14,446 nt of DNA, from NCBI GenBank assembly GCA_039188505.1, contig JBCCZC010000110.1, forward strand, positions 1-14,446, given 5' to 3'. Under the pieces are notes generated by a model. That model ran no database searches. It was given only the letters and a program-made list of their open reading frames with translations, and was not told the origin of the DNA. This document shows positions 6,549 to 13,953 of this stretch, piece after piece (positions within the stretch are counted from its first letter, which is position 1; each line of letters begins with the position of its first letter). Origin of the DNA: JBCCZC01 sp039188505. Lineage in GTDB: Bacteria > Pseudomonadota > Gammaproteobacteria > Xanthomonadales > SZUA-38. A program made the translations under genes and the position numbers.

Positions 6549-8096
6549 ATGACCGCAAAACCCCTGAAGGTCACCCGGGCGCTGATCAGCGTCTCGGACA
6601 AGACCCACCTTGATCGCCTCGGTCCTGCGCTCGCAGCGCAGGGCATCGAGATCCTCTCTACCGGCGGCACGGCCCGTACGCTGCGCGACCTCGGCGTCCC
6701 CGTTGTCGACGTGGCCGAGCGCACCGGTTTCCCGGAGATCATGGGCGGCCGCGTCAAGACCCTGCACCCGAAGGTCCACGGCGGCATCCTCGGTCGGCGC
6801 GGAACGGATGATGCCGTCATGGCCGAGCACGACATCCAGCCGATCGATCTGGTCGTCATCAACCTCTACCCCTTCGAGGCGACCGTTGCCCGGCCGGGCT
6901 GCTCGCGCGATGAGGCCGTCGAACAGATCGACATCGGCGGACCCGCGATGCTCCGCGCCGCTGCGAAGAACCATCGCGACGTCGCCATCGTCGTCGACCC
7001 GACCGACTACGACGCCATCGTGGCGGCGATCGAGGCCGACGGCATCGACGCGGCCGCGCGGGCGACGCTCGCGGCGAAGGCCTTTGGTCATACGGCGAAC
7101 TACGACGCCGCAATCGCCGCGTACCTGACGGCGGACGAGGCGGCCTTCCCTGCCGCGCACGCGCCGCGCTTCGAGCGTGTCGACACGCTTCGCTACGGCG
7201 AGAATCCCCATCAGCAGGCCGCGGTCTACGCCGCGGCAGGCGCGGACCAGGCAACGGTAGCCGCGACCCGGCCACTCCAGGGTAAGGCGCTGTCCTATAA
7301 CAATCTGGCCGATACCGATGCCGCCCTCGCCTGCGTCGCCGAGTTCGACCTCCCGGCGTGCGTCATCGTCAAGCACGCGAACCCCTGCGGCGTGGCCGAG
7401 GGGCGCGATCTCGCGACCGCCTACGACGCGGCGTTCGCGGCGGATGCGACGTCGGCCTTCGGCGGCATCATCGCCTTCAATCGCCCCCTGGCCGCCGATC
7501 TCGCGAAGGCCATCATCGACCGGCAGTTCGTGGAGGTGATCGCCGCGCCGTCCGTCGCACCGGACGCTCTCGAGGTGCTCGCCGCGAAGCCCAATGTCCG
7601 CGTGATTGCGGCCAGCCATCCCGGGACGCCGGCCCGGCAGCTGAAAACCATCGGCGGCGGCCTCCTGATCCAGGACGAGGACCGCGCGCCGATCGAGCTG
7701 GGCGATCTGAAGATCGTATCCGAGCGCCAGCCTGCCGAGGGCGAGCTCGAGGACCTGCTGTTTGCCTGGCGGGTGGTCAAGCACGTTCGCTCGAACGCCA
7801 TCGTACTGGCCGGCGGCAACCGCACGCTCGGCGTCGGCGCGGGTCAGATGAGCCGCGTCATGAGCGTCCGCATCGCCGGCTGGAAGCTCGCAGAGCTCGA
7901 CGACAAGCCAGCGCGGATCGCACTCGCGTCCGACGCGTTCTTTCCGTTCCGCGACGGCATCGATGCGGCCGCGGAGCTGGGCGTGACCAGCGTGATCCAG
8001 CCGGGCGGCTCGATGCGCGACGCAGAAGTCATCGCAGCGGCCGACGAGCACGACATGCTGATGGTCGTGACGGGCCGGCGGCATTTCCGCCACTGA
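6549..8096 (+). CDS. purH: Bifunctional AICAR formyltransferase / IMP cyclohydrolase PurH
   Basis: PurH catalyses the last two steps of de novo purine synthesis: formyl transfer from 10-formyl-tetrahydrofolate to AICAR, then ring closure of FAICAR to IMP. The 515-residue protein is near the usual ~525. The N-terminal MGS-like cyclohydrolase domain (about 1-150) shows STGGTARTL, GGRVKTLHPKVHGGIL (66-81) and INLYPFE (104-110). The transformylase domain shows RYGENPHQ (215-222), LSYNNLAD (248-255), the catalytic KHANPCG (275-281, with the lysine-histidine pair) and SAFGGIIAFNRP, ending in the conserved GRRHFRH. ATG 6549 fits the family start; its ribosome site is weak. purD follows after 19 bases, so the two are one operon, possibly with fis. 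Confidence 0.97.
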   Translation: MTAKPLKVTRALISVSDKTHLDRLGPALAAQGIEILSTGGTARTLRDLGVPVVDVAERTGFPEIMGGRVKTLHPKVHGGILGRRGTDDAVMAEHDIQPIDLVVINLYPFEATVARPGCSRDEAVEQIDIGGPAMLRAAAKNHRDVAIVVDPTDYDAIVAAIEADGIDAAARATLAAKAFGHTANYDAAIAAYLTADEAAFPAAHAPRFERVDTLRYGENPHQQAAVYAAAGADQATVAATRPLQGKALSYNNLADTDAALACVAEFDLPACVIVKHANPCGVAEGRDLATAYDAAFAADATSAFGGIIAFNRPLAADLAKAIIDRQFVEVIAAPSVAPDALEVLAAKPNVRVIAASHPGTPARQLKTIGGGLLIQDEDRAPIELGDLKIVSERQPAEGELEDLLFAWRVVKHVRSNAIVLAGGNRTLGVGAGQMSRVMSVRIAGWKLAELDDKPARIALASDAFFPFRDGIDAAAELGVTSVIQPGGSMRDAEVIAAADEHDMLMVVTGRRHFRH

Positions 8097-8115
8097 TGCC
8101 GACGGAGGGCGCAGC

Positions 8116-9393
8116 ATGAAGATCCTGATCATCGGTGGCGGCGGGCGCGAGCATGCGCTGGCCTGGAAGGCCGCTGCTTCACCCCGCGTCGAAGCGGTGC
8201 TGGTCGCACCCGGCAACGCCGGCACCGCGCTCGAGGCGAAGATCGAGAATGTCCCCGTCGCGGCCGACGACGTCGACGCGCTCCTCGCGCTGGCGCAGGA
8301 ACGTCGGATCGACCTCACCATCGTCGGCCCCGAAGCACCGCTCGTTGCCGGCATCGTCGATCGCTTCGCCGCCGCGGACCTGAAGTGCTTCGGCCCGAGT
8401 GCCGGCGCTGCCCGCCTCGAGGGGTCGAAGGCCTACAGCAAGGATTTCATGGTGCGTCAGGGCATTCCGACGGCCGCGTACGGCACGTTCACGGCGCTGG
8501 AGCCCGCACTGGCGTTTCTGCGCGAGCGCGGCGCCCCGATCGTGGTGAAGGCCGACGGCCTGGCTGCGGGCAAGGGGGTGATCGTCGCCGAGGAGCTTGA
8601 GGAGGCCGAGGCCGCCGTGCGCGACATGCTCGGGGCCGAAGCCTTCGGGGCTGCCGGTCGCCGGGTCGTGATCGAGGAGTTTCTGCCCGGAGAAGAGGCG
8701 AGTTTCATCGTTCTGTGCGACGGCAAGACCGCCCTCCCCCTGCCCACCTCGCAGGATCACAAGACGCGCGACGATGGCGACCGCGGCCCGAACACGGGCG
8801 GCATGGGGGCCTATTCGCCGGCGCCGGTGCTGACTCCAGAGATCGAAGTCCGCGTCATGGACGAGGTCATCCGACCGACCCTCGCCGGTCTCGCCGCGGA
8901 CGGCCACCCCTTCGTCGGCTTCCTCTATGCCGGACTCATGATCGGCCCGGACGGGACGCCCAAGGTGCTCGAGTTCAACGTCCGCTGCGGCGACCCCGAA
9001 ACCCAGCCCATCATGATGCGCCTCGCGAGCGACCTGGTGACACTCTGCGAAGCGGCCGTCGACGGCCATCTCGATGAGCATGAGGTCGCGATCGACCCAC
9101 GGCCCTGCCTGGGCGTGGTCATGGCCGCCGGCGGCTATCCAGGCAGCTACGCGAAGGGCACGCCGATCGCCGGCCTCGACGACGTGACGGGCGCCAAGGT
9201 CTTCCATGCCGGCACGGCGGAGCGGGACGGCGACGTGGTCACCGCCGGCGGGCGCGTGCTGTGCGTCTGCGCCCTCGGTGAATCGGTCGGCACCGCCCAG
9301 CAGTCCGCCTACGCAGCCGTCCAGCAGATCTGCTGGGACGACGTCCATTATCGGCGGGACATCGGTTACCGGGCGATCGCGCGCGAGGCCTGA
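8116..9393 (+). CDS. purD: Phosphoribosylamine-glycine ligase (GAR synthetase) PurD
   Basis: PurD joins glycine to 5-phosphoribosylamine with ATP, an early step of purine synthesis. The 425-residue length is standard. The N-terminal loop GGGGREHALAW (7-17) is followed by the ATP-grasp region with KADGLAAGKGV (145-155), GPNTGGMGAYSPAP (224-237) and the metal-binding EFNVRCGDPETQ (286-297). The C-terminal domain carries the family's VMAAGGYPGSY. ATG 8116 has GGAGGG at 8104-8109, six bases upstream. The gene is cotranscribed with purH (19-base gap). After the stop come 167 bases with no T-tailed hairpin, so the operon end is not marked and read-through into the secreted-protein gene at 9561 is possible. 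Confidence 0.97.
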   Translation: MKILIIGGGGREHALAWKAAASPRVEAVLVAPGNAGTALEAKIENVPVAADDVDALLALAQERRIDLTIVGPEAPLVAGIVDRFAAADLKCFGPSAGAARLEGSKAYSKDFMVRQGIPTAAYGTFTALEPALAFLRERGAPIVVKADGLAAGKGVIVAEELEEAEAAVRDMLGAEAFGAAGRRVVIEEFLPGEEASFIVLCDGKTALPLPTSQDHKTRDDGDRGPNTGGMGAYSPAPVLTPEIEVRVMDEVIRPTLAGLAADGHPFVGFLYAGLMIGPDGTPKVLEFNVRCGDPETQPIMMRLASDLVTLCEAAVDGHLDEHEVAIDPRPCLGVVMAAGGYPGSYAKGTPIAGLDDVTGAKVFHAGTAERDGDVVTAGGRVLCVCALGESVGTAQQSAYAAVQQICWDDVHYRRDIGYRAIAREA

Positions 9394-9560
9394 CCCGAAG
9401 GCCCTCGGCAACGCCGACCCAGCGCGCGCCCAGCGCGCGCCCCGCCCGGGTAGCATCTCGCGCCACCGCGGGTAGCGCGGAACGCGCCCCGCAGCGGGCT
9501 TCGTGCCCATTGACCCGCAGCAGGCGTAGCTTGACGCCCAGTTCAAAGGGAGCGTCAACG
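9394..9560. other. Gap after purD: short GC tandem repeat and palindrome over a ribosome site
   Basis: Two features stand out. CAGCGCGCGCC is repeated exactly in tandem at 9420-9430 and 9431-9441. Further right, TTGACGC (9531-9537) and GCGTCAA (9552-9558) form a seven-base inverted repeat with a 14-base loop that holds the AAAGGGA ribosome site of the next gene. No convincing -35/-10 pair and no T-tailed terminator were found. Confidence 0.5.
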
Positions 9561-9962
9561 ATGGAAACCCTGTTCGCGCCGGCGCTACGCCGGAACCTGA
9601 GCGCCCTGGCGCTATTTGCTCTCGCGTCCACGACCTCCGCGGGGTCGGAGCTGTCCCGGGCGTCTGCGGCATCTCTCGAGGGCGCGCTGACCGTTAGCCG
9701 CGCACCGGCAGCCCTGTTCGAGGGGGCATCCACCATGACCGTCGAGTCGATCGATGGCTCGAAGGTCGTCCTGAGCGCCGTCGGCAATTCCGGCGCCGTG
9801 GCCATCGAACTCGCGGCGGAGACGCTGGGGCTCGTCGTCGGCGACACGGTCGAGATCGTTGCCTCGAGCGTCGGGTACAGCCTGCTCCTGGCCGGCGAGA
9901 TCATTGCGTTCGTGCCGACCGAGCTCGGCATGCTGCTGACCCACCACCGCGTTCGCCCATGA
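9561..9962 (+). CDS. Small secreted protein of unknown family
   Basis: I do not recognise this 133-residue protein. The start METLFAPALRRNLSALALFA continues to a small-residue TTSAGS, a plausible Sec signal with cleavage after A27, so the mature protein should be periplasmic or secreted. After it comes an imperfect internal repeat, SRASAASLEGALTV (32-45) then SRAPAALFEGASTMTV (46-61). The rest (61-120) alternates valine-rich strands and glycines (VESIDGSKVVLSAVG, GLVVGDTVEIVASS), suggesting a small beta-barrel. There are no cysteines. ATG 9561 was chosen over an in-frame start at 9510 because AAAGGGA lies at 9545-9551 and the signal peptide begins here. Its TGA overlaps the next ATG (ATGA), so it is co-translated with the DUF2145 gene. 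It is probably a partner in the same envelope process. No function is proposed. Confidence 0.7.
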   Translation: METLFAPALRRNLSALALFALASTTSAGSELSRASAASLEGALTVSRAPAALFEGASTMTVESIDGSKVVLSAVGNSGAVAIELAAETLGLVVGDTVEIVASSVGYSLLLAGEIIAFVPTELGMLLTHHRVRP

Positions 9963-10738
9963 TGCTGCGCCGCCGCTGGCTGCCGCTCTTGCTGGCCCTC
10001 GCGCTGACCGGGCCGGCGTGGCCCGGCGGCCCTTGCCAGGAATCGCCCCTGCCACCGGCGGAGGTTGCCCGGGCAGCAGCGGTGGCGCACGCCGCCTTCG
10101 AGCACCTTGAAGCGTCCGGCGCCGACCTCGCCATCATTGCCCGCAGCGGTTCGGACCTGCGCCGGCACGGTCTGCGGTACAGCCATGGAGGCCTCGTCAT
10201 GCGCGAGCACGAACGGGGGCCCTGGACGGTCGTTCACCTGCTGAACCACTGCGCGTCGTCCCGATCGGAACTCTTCGAGGAGGGCCTGGTGAACTTCTTC
10301 GCCGCGGGACTGTTCGCGCTCGACGCGGTGATCCTCGTCCCCGAGGCCACGCTCCAGCAGGGGCTCCTCGGACTCGTCCGGAACGGCGCCGTCGATCGGC
10401 TGCACGACCCTCGCTACAACAGGATCGCGCATCCGATGTCGGCCCGCTTCCAGAACTCAAACCAGTGGCTGCTCGAATCCATCGCCATCGCCCTGGCCGA
10501 CGGCACCGCGACCCGCCGCAGCGCGCAGCAATATCTCGCAGCGGCGGGCTACGAGGGCGATCGGATCCGAATCGGGCGATTTCAGCGCGTTGTCGGTGGC
10601 CTGACCCGAGACAACCTCAACTTCGGCGACCATCCCCTCGGCGCCAGGATCGAGGGCCGCTATCAGGTCGTGACGGTGAGGTCGCTCCGCACGTTCCTGG
10701 CCGAACGTGACCTCCTGGCGGCGGTGATCGAGTTCTGA
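9959..10738 (+). CDS. DUF2145 family secreted protein
   Basis: The 259-residue protein opens with a basic and hydrophobic signal (MMLRRRWLPLLLALALTGPA), probably cleaved in the following W-P-G-G stretch. C26 is preceded by GGP, which is not a lipobox. The body matches DUF2145 as I know it: RYSHGGLV (73-80), WTVVHLLNHC (89-98), GLVNFF, ILVPEATLQQGLL, QNSNQWLLES (165-174), a later AQQYL segment, FGDHPLGARIEGRYQVVTV and a final FL motif. The invariant-looking histidine in YSH and cysteine in NHC, in that order, recall permuted papain-like (YiiX/NlpC-type) hydrolases, but this is inference only. ATG 9959 overlaps the upstream stop; ATG 9962 is an equal alternative. The gene ends convergently with deoA, 41 bases away. 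Role unknown. Confidence 0.85.
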   Translation: MMLRRRWLPLLLALALTGPAWPGGPCQESPLPPAEVARAAAVAHAAFEHLEASGADLAIIARSGSDLRRHGLRYSHGGLVMREHERGPWTVVHLLNHCASSRSELFEEGLVNFFAAGLFALDAVILVPEATLQQGLLGLVRNGAVDRLHDPRYNRIAHPMSARFQNSNQWLLESIAIALADGTATRRSAQQYLAAAGYEGDRIRIGRFQRVVGGLTRDNLNFGDHPLGARIEGRYQVVTVRSLRTFLAERDLLAAVIEF

Positions 10739-10779
10739 CCGGTCGTTCCCGACCACGGCCGGTCCGGGCGCGACGTGGG
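10739..10779. other. Convergent gap between the DUF2145 gene and deoA
   Basis: Two mutually exclusive short stems can form: GGTCG (10741-10745) with CGACC (10750-10754), or GACCGG (10737-10742) with CCGGTC (10759-10764). Neither is followed by a T-tract on either strand, so a bidirectional terminator is possible but not shown. Confidence 0.25.
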
Positions 10780-12057
10780 CTAACCGTCTTCGATGGTGAC
10801 GGCAGCGGTGAGCGCCGCCGCTGCATCATCGGCCTCGATCGGCGTGCGGGCATGCACCCGGCCGAGCGGATCGCGGGCGTGGACCGGGTCCCCCACGGCA
10901 ACAAGATCGCTGACTCCGACCGCATGATCGACCACGTCGCCCACCTGCGCGCGGCCGCCCCCGAGCCCAAGAACCAGGCGACCGATGCGTCCTGCGTCGA
11001 CCGCACTGACGACCCCGGACCGGCTGGCGGTCACGGTCTGCCGAACCGGCGCGGCGGGCAGGATCCGCCAGGGATCGTCGGCCAGTTCCGACGGGCCACC
11101 CTGCGCGCTGACGAGAGCCGCCAGGCGCTCGAGCGCACTCCCGTCCGCCAGGGCACGGCCCAACCGGACTTCGGCGTCGGGCACGCCGACGGCCGCAAGG
11201 AGCCCGGCGCCGAGCTCGAGTACCAGCCGATGGAGGCGCTCCGAACGCGTCGCGCCCTTCAGGTACGCGATCGCGTAGGCCAGCTCGAGCGCGTCGCCGG
11301 CCACGGGTACGAGCGGTTCGGCCATGGGGCTGAGGGTCACGCGGCAACGCAGGCCGGCCGCCATCGCGACCCGCTCCAGGGCCGCTGCAAGCGTCGCTGC
11401 ATCAGCCTGCTGGCGGAAGACGGCGCCGCTGCCGTGCTTGACGTCGAGGGCCAGGGCGTCAAGCCCCTCGGCCAGCTTCTTCGAGAGGATGGATGCCACG
11501 ATCAGCGGGAGCGACGTCACGGTCGCCGTCACGTCGCGGGCGTCGTAGAGGATCCGGTCCGCCGGCACCAGCGCGTCCGTTGCCGCGCCGATCGCGAGCC
11601 CCTCGCGGCGCACCTGCGCCTGCATGCGCTCCAGCGTCAGCGCCGTCGACAGCCCCGGCACGCTTTCGAGCTTGTCGAGGGTGCCACCCATGGGGCCGAG
11701 CGCGTGGCCGGAGATCATCGGCACATGGCAATCGCAGGCCGCGAGCATGGGCGCGAGCACCAGGCTCACGACGTCCCCGACGCCCCCGTTTGAATGTTTG
11801 TCGACCACTGGGCCACGAAGGTCCGCACGATCCCATGCCAGCCGGGCGCCGGAACGGGCCATCGCCAACGTCAGGTCCCGGGTCTCCCGGTCGTCGAGCC
11901 CGCGGAGATAGCAGGCCATGAGAAAGGCGCCGATCTGCTCGGGGCCGATCTGTCCCTCGCAGAGCGCCGCCACCGTCGCGTCGATGGCAGCCGTGGACAG
12001 GGAACGACCGTCGCGCTTGTCCGCGATGACGGTCTGCGGTCGCAGGGCCGGCGACAT
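10780..12057 (-). CDS. deoA: Thymidine phosphorylase, with altered signature
   Basis: DeoA cleaves thymidine with phosphate to thymine and deoxyribose-1-phosphate. The 425-residue protein shows the family layout: a helical N-terminal region, DKHSNGGVGD (86-95), the glycine loop at 116-131, YDARDVTATV (171-180), LIVASILSKKLAEGLDAL and DVKHGSGA. By recalled alignment to E. coli, the active-site H, R, S and K are H88, R174, S189 and K193. The loop 116-131 is SGHALGPMGGTLDKLE. The usual sequence is SGRGLGHTGGTLDKLE, so R is H at 118 and HT is PM at 122-123. ATG 12057 lies five bases after the deoC stop and has a G-rich site with GGGGGGCTGA upstream. The product feeds the deo pathway, whose aldolase is the adjacent deoC; no phosphopentomutase gene is visible. 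A different pyrimidine specificity is possible. Confidence 0.9.
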   Translation of the reverse strand: MSPALRPQTVIADKRDGRSLSTAAIDATVAALCEGQIGPEQIGAFLMACYLRGLDDRETRDLTLAMARSGARLAWDRADLRGPVVDKHSNGGVGDVVSLVLAPMLAACDCHVPMISGHALGPMGGTLDKLESVPGLSTALTLERMQAQVRREGLAIGAATDALVPADRILYDARDVTATVTSLPLIVASILSKKLAEGLDALALDVKHGSGAVFRQQADAATLAAALERVAMAAGLRCRVTLSPMAEPLVPVAGDALELAYAIAYLKGATRSERLHRLVLELGAGLLAAVGVPDAEVRLGRALADGSALERLAALVSAQGGPSELADDPWRILPAAPVRQTVTASRSGVVSAVDAGRIGRLVLGLGGGRAQVGDVVDHAVGVSDLVAVGDPVHARDPLGRVHARTPIEADDAAAALTAAVTIEDG

Positions 12058-12062
12058 GCGTC

Positions 12063-12812
12063 TCAGCCCCCCGGCGCGGTCGGGCTGGCCAGCACCGCGA
12101 GCAGCGCATCGCGCAGGCCGCTCGCGCCGATCCGGAACCGGTCGGGGCCGACCCAGCCCTCGCCGAAGCGGGCTCTGGCCAGCGCGATGTAGGTCGCCGC
12201 ATCCTCGAGCCTTCGGATACCGCCGGACGCCTTGAAGCCGCAGCGCCCATCGTGGGCGGCGATGACATCGAGCATGACCGCGGCGGCTTCAGGCGTTGCG
12301 TTCACGGGAACCATGCCGGTCGACGTCTTGATGAAGTCGGCACCCGCACCCACGGCCTCCTCCGCGGCATTGCGAATCCGCGAGACCTCCGTAAGCAGGC
12401 CGGTCTCGAGGATGAACTTCAGCGTCATCGGGCCCGCAGCGGCGCGAACCTCGGTGAGAAAGCGGCGCAGCAGCGGGGTGTCCGTGCCGACAACGCGATG
12501 GGGAATGACGACGTCCACCTCGTGGGCGCCGGCTTTCTCGATGACGCGAACCTCGCGTACGGCGGCCGCAATGTCCGAGCGACCGTCGGGGAAGTTGGCG
12601 ACGGAGGCGACCCGGACCGGTGTGCCGACGAGCCGATCGAGGGCCAGCTCGGCCCATCGCCCATGCAGGCAAACGGCGGCAACCGGCCCGTGCGCGGTGA
12701 CGGCCCGCTCGCAGAGGGATGTGATTGCGGCCCGGTCGACACCCGCTCCGAGCGCCGTCAGATCAAGGCAGCGAAGGGCGGTGCGCGCTTCCTGTTGGTC
12801 GCGTCTGGGCAT
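12063..12812 (-). CDS. deoC: Deoxyribose-phosphate aldolase DeoC
   Basis: DeoC splits 2-deoxyribose-5-phosphate into acetaldehyde and glyceraldehyde-3-phosphate. The 249-residue protein has the TIM-barrel family motifs: VASVANFPDG (68-77), EVDVVIPHR with D100, LKFILETGLL (131-140), the Schiff-base lysine K162 in FIKTSTGMVPVNAT, and the second lysine K194 in GFKASGGIRRLEDA. These correspond to D102, K167 and K201 of the E. coli enzyme. ATG 12812 has a perfect AAGGAGG seven to eight bases upstream. The frame is open far upstream (to 13880), but that part is a shadow of mnmH. It is cotranscribed with deoA (five-base gap) and lies 58 bases after mnmH with no visible terminator between. Confidence 0.95.
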   Translation of the reverse strand: MPRRDQQEARTALRCLDLTALGAGVDRAAITSLCERAVTAHGPVAAVCLHGRWAELALDRLVGTPVRVASVANFPDGRSDIAAAVREVRVIEKAGAHEVDVVIPHRVVGTDTPLLRRFLTEVRAAAGPMTLKFILETGLLTEVSRIRNAAEEAVGAGADFIKTSTGMVPVNATPEAAAVMLDVIAAHDGRCGFKASGGIRRLEDAATYIALARARFGEGWVGPDRFRIGASGLRDALLAVLASPTAPGG

Positions 12813-12870
12813 GGCGAGTCCTCCTTCCGGTGACGCTAGTCGAGAAGGTGCGTTCCGCGTTTGATTGGAG
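12813..12870 (-). promoter_or_regulatory. Short mnmH-deoC gap with strong deoC ribosome site
   Basis: The 58-base gap holds an anti-SD-perfect AAGGAGG (about 12820-12826 on the minus strand) serving deoC. No T-tailed hairpin and no recognisable -35/-10 pair were found. The selD-mnmH transcript therefore probably reads on into deoC-deoA. Confidence 0.45.
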
Positions 12871-13953
12871 TCAGCTAAGCCCCTCGATGAAGTCGATGAC
12901 CTCATCGCCACTGCCCCGGAAGACGACCCGCTCGCGTTTCCGTTCGAGCTGGTAGTCGTACATCGGGTCGTAGTAGTCCCGCAGGAGCCGTTCGATCCAG
13001 GCGTCGTGGCCGGTCGCATCGCCGGAATCCCGTTGCGCCTCCAGGGCGAGGCCCATGAGCTTCCGGAGTTCAGCGTGCGCCTTGCCGCCGAGGCGGCGCT
13101 GGATCCGGTCGAGGGAGGCGAGCAGGTGCGCCGCGTACCGGTCGAAGCCCTCGCCCGGATGGACGCCTTCGAACTCCGCGACCGCCGCCTCCGTATATTC
13201 CCGCCGGATCCGGGCGACGCGCGCCGCCACGTCCTCCTCGATAAGCGCGATCGGTGCCTCCTGGAAGCGGTCCCAGAGCGGTTCCGGCAGGGCACAGCGA
13301 CCGATGCAGCGCGACTCGTCCTCCATGACCACCCGGTCGGTCTCGAGCGCCTCGAGGCGCAGCCAGTCGATCGCGAGTCGGTTCTCGAACTCGATCGGCG
13401 GCGGCTGCGGCGTCGCCCGGCGGCCGAAGCCACTGCCTCGATGATTGGCAAGGCCCTCCAGGTCGATGCGGTCGGATAGCCGCACGAGCACTTCGGTCTT
13501 GCCCGTGCCGGTCCGTCCACCGACGAGCGTGATCGGCATGGCGTCGCAGAGGCGCTCGGTCTGGTCGATGAGCCAGCGCCGCATTGCTTTGTAGCCGCCG
13601 CTGATCCGGGTGATCTCCACCCCGCGCTCCGCGAGCCAACGCTGCACGATCGCCGAGCGCTCTCCGCCGCGGAAGCAGTACAGCAGCCCATCCGGATGCG
13701 CCTCGCAGAAGGCGACCCAGCCGTCGATCCGGCCTTCTCGCAGAGCGCCGGATACGAGTTCATGCCCCAGCGCGACGGCCGCATCATGCCCGTCCCGGTT
13801 GTAGGCAGTTCCGACGCGCTGGCGCTCCCGGTCGTCCATGAGCGGCAGATTGACCGCCCCCGGAAAGGCCCCCTTGGCAAACTCGACGGGCGCGCGCACG
13901 TCCAGCAGCGGGCAATTGCCGAGGAGAATGCCCCGGTAGTCGTCAGTTTGCAT
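12871..13953 (-). CDS. mnmH: tRNA 2-selenouridine synthase MnmH (SelU)
   Basis: MnmH replaces the sulfur of 2-thiouridine at wobble position 34 of tRNAs by selenium, through a geranylated intermediate, using selenophosphate. The 360-residue protein matches the family length (E. coli 364). The N-terminal rhodanese domain opens with DYRGILLGNCPLLDVRAPVEF and carries the catalytic cysteine C93 in LYCFRGGERS. The P-loop domain carries GGRTGTGKT (145-153). The C-terminal helical region ends DYYDPMYDYQLERKRE followed by the FIEGLS end. ATG 13953 aligns with the family start MQ...DYR although no good ribosome site precedes it. The start lies inside the 3' end of selD (11-base overlap), which suggests coupling. 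The donor enzyme is the neighbouring gene. Confidence 0.95.
   Translation of the reverse strand: MQTDDYRGILLGNCPLLDVRAPVEFAKGAFPGAVNLPLMDDRERQRVGTAYNRDGHDAAVALGHELVSGALREGRIDGWVAFCEAHPDGLLYCFRGGERSAIVQRWLAERGVEITRISGGYKAMRRWLIDQTERLCDAMPITLVGGRTGTGKTEVLVRLSDRIDLEGLANHRGSGFGRRATPQPPPIEFENRLAIDWLRLEALETDRVVMEDESRCIGRCALPEPLWDRFQEAPIALIEEDVAARVARIRREYTEAAVAEFEGVHPGEGFDRYAAHLLASLDRIQRRLGGKAHAELRKLMGLALEAQRDSGDATGHDAWIERLLRDYYDPMYDYQLERKRERVVFRGSGDEVIDFIEGLS

Noticed and set aside
6003..8354. 783-codon open frame on the minus strand opposite purH
   Set aside because: It is a GC-driven shadow of fis and purH, both certain on the plus strand; its composition is low-complexity Arg/Ala/Gly with no domain.
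8179..9672. 497-codon minus-strand open frame opposite purD
   Set aside because: Antisense shadow of purD with no recognisable motif or ribosome site.
9959..10036. Lipoprotein signal on the DUF2145 protein
   Set aside because: The cysteine at residue 26 is preceded by Gly-Gly-Pro, which does not fit a lipobox.
10739..10779. Strong bidirectional terminator between the DUF2145 gene and deoA
   Set aside because: The stems are only five to six pairs and no T-tract follows on either strand.
12813..13880. Long N-terminal extension of deoC
   Set aside because: The extension overlaps mnmH in another frame, is rich in Arg and Ser, and DeoC has a perfect ribosome site at its own ATG 12812.
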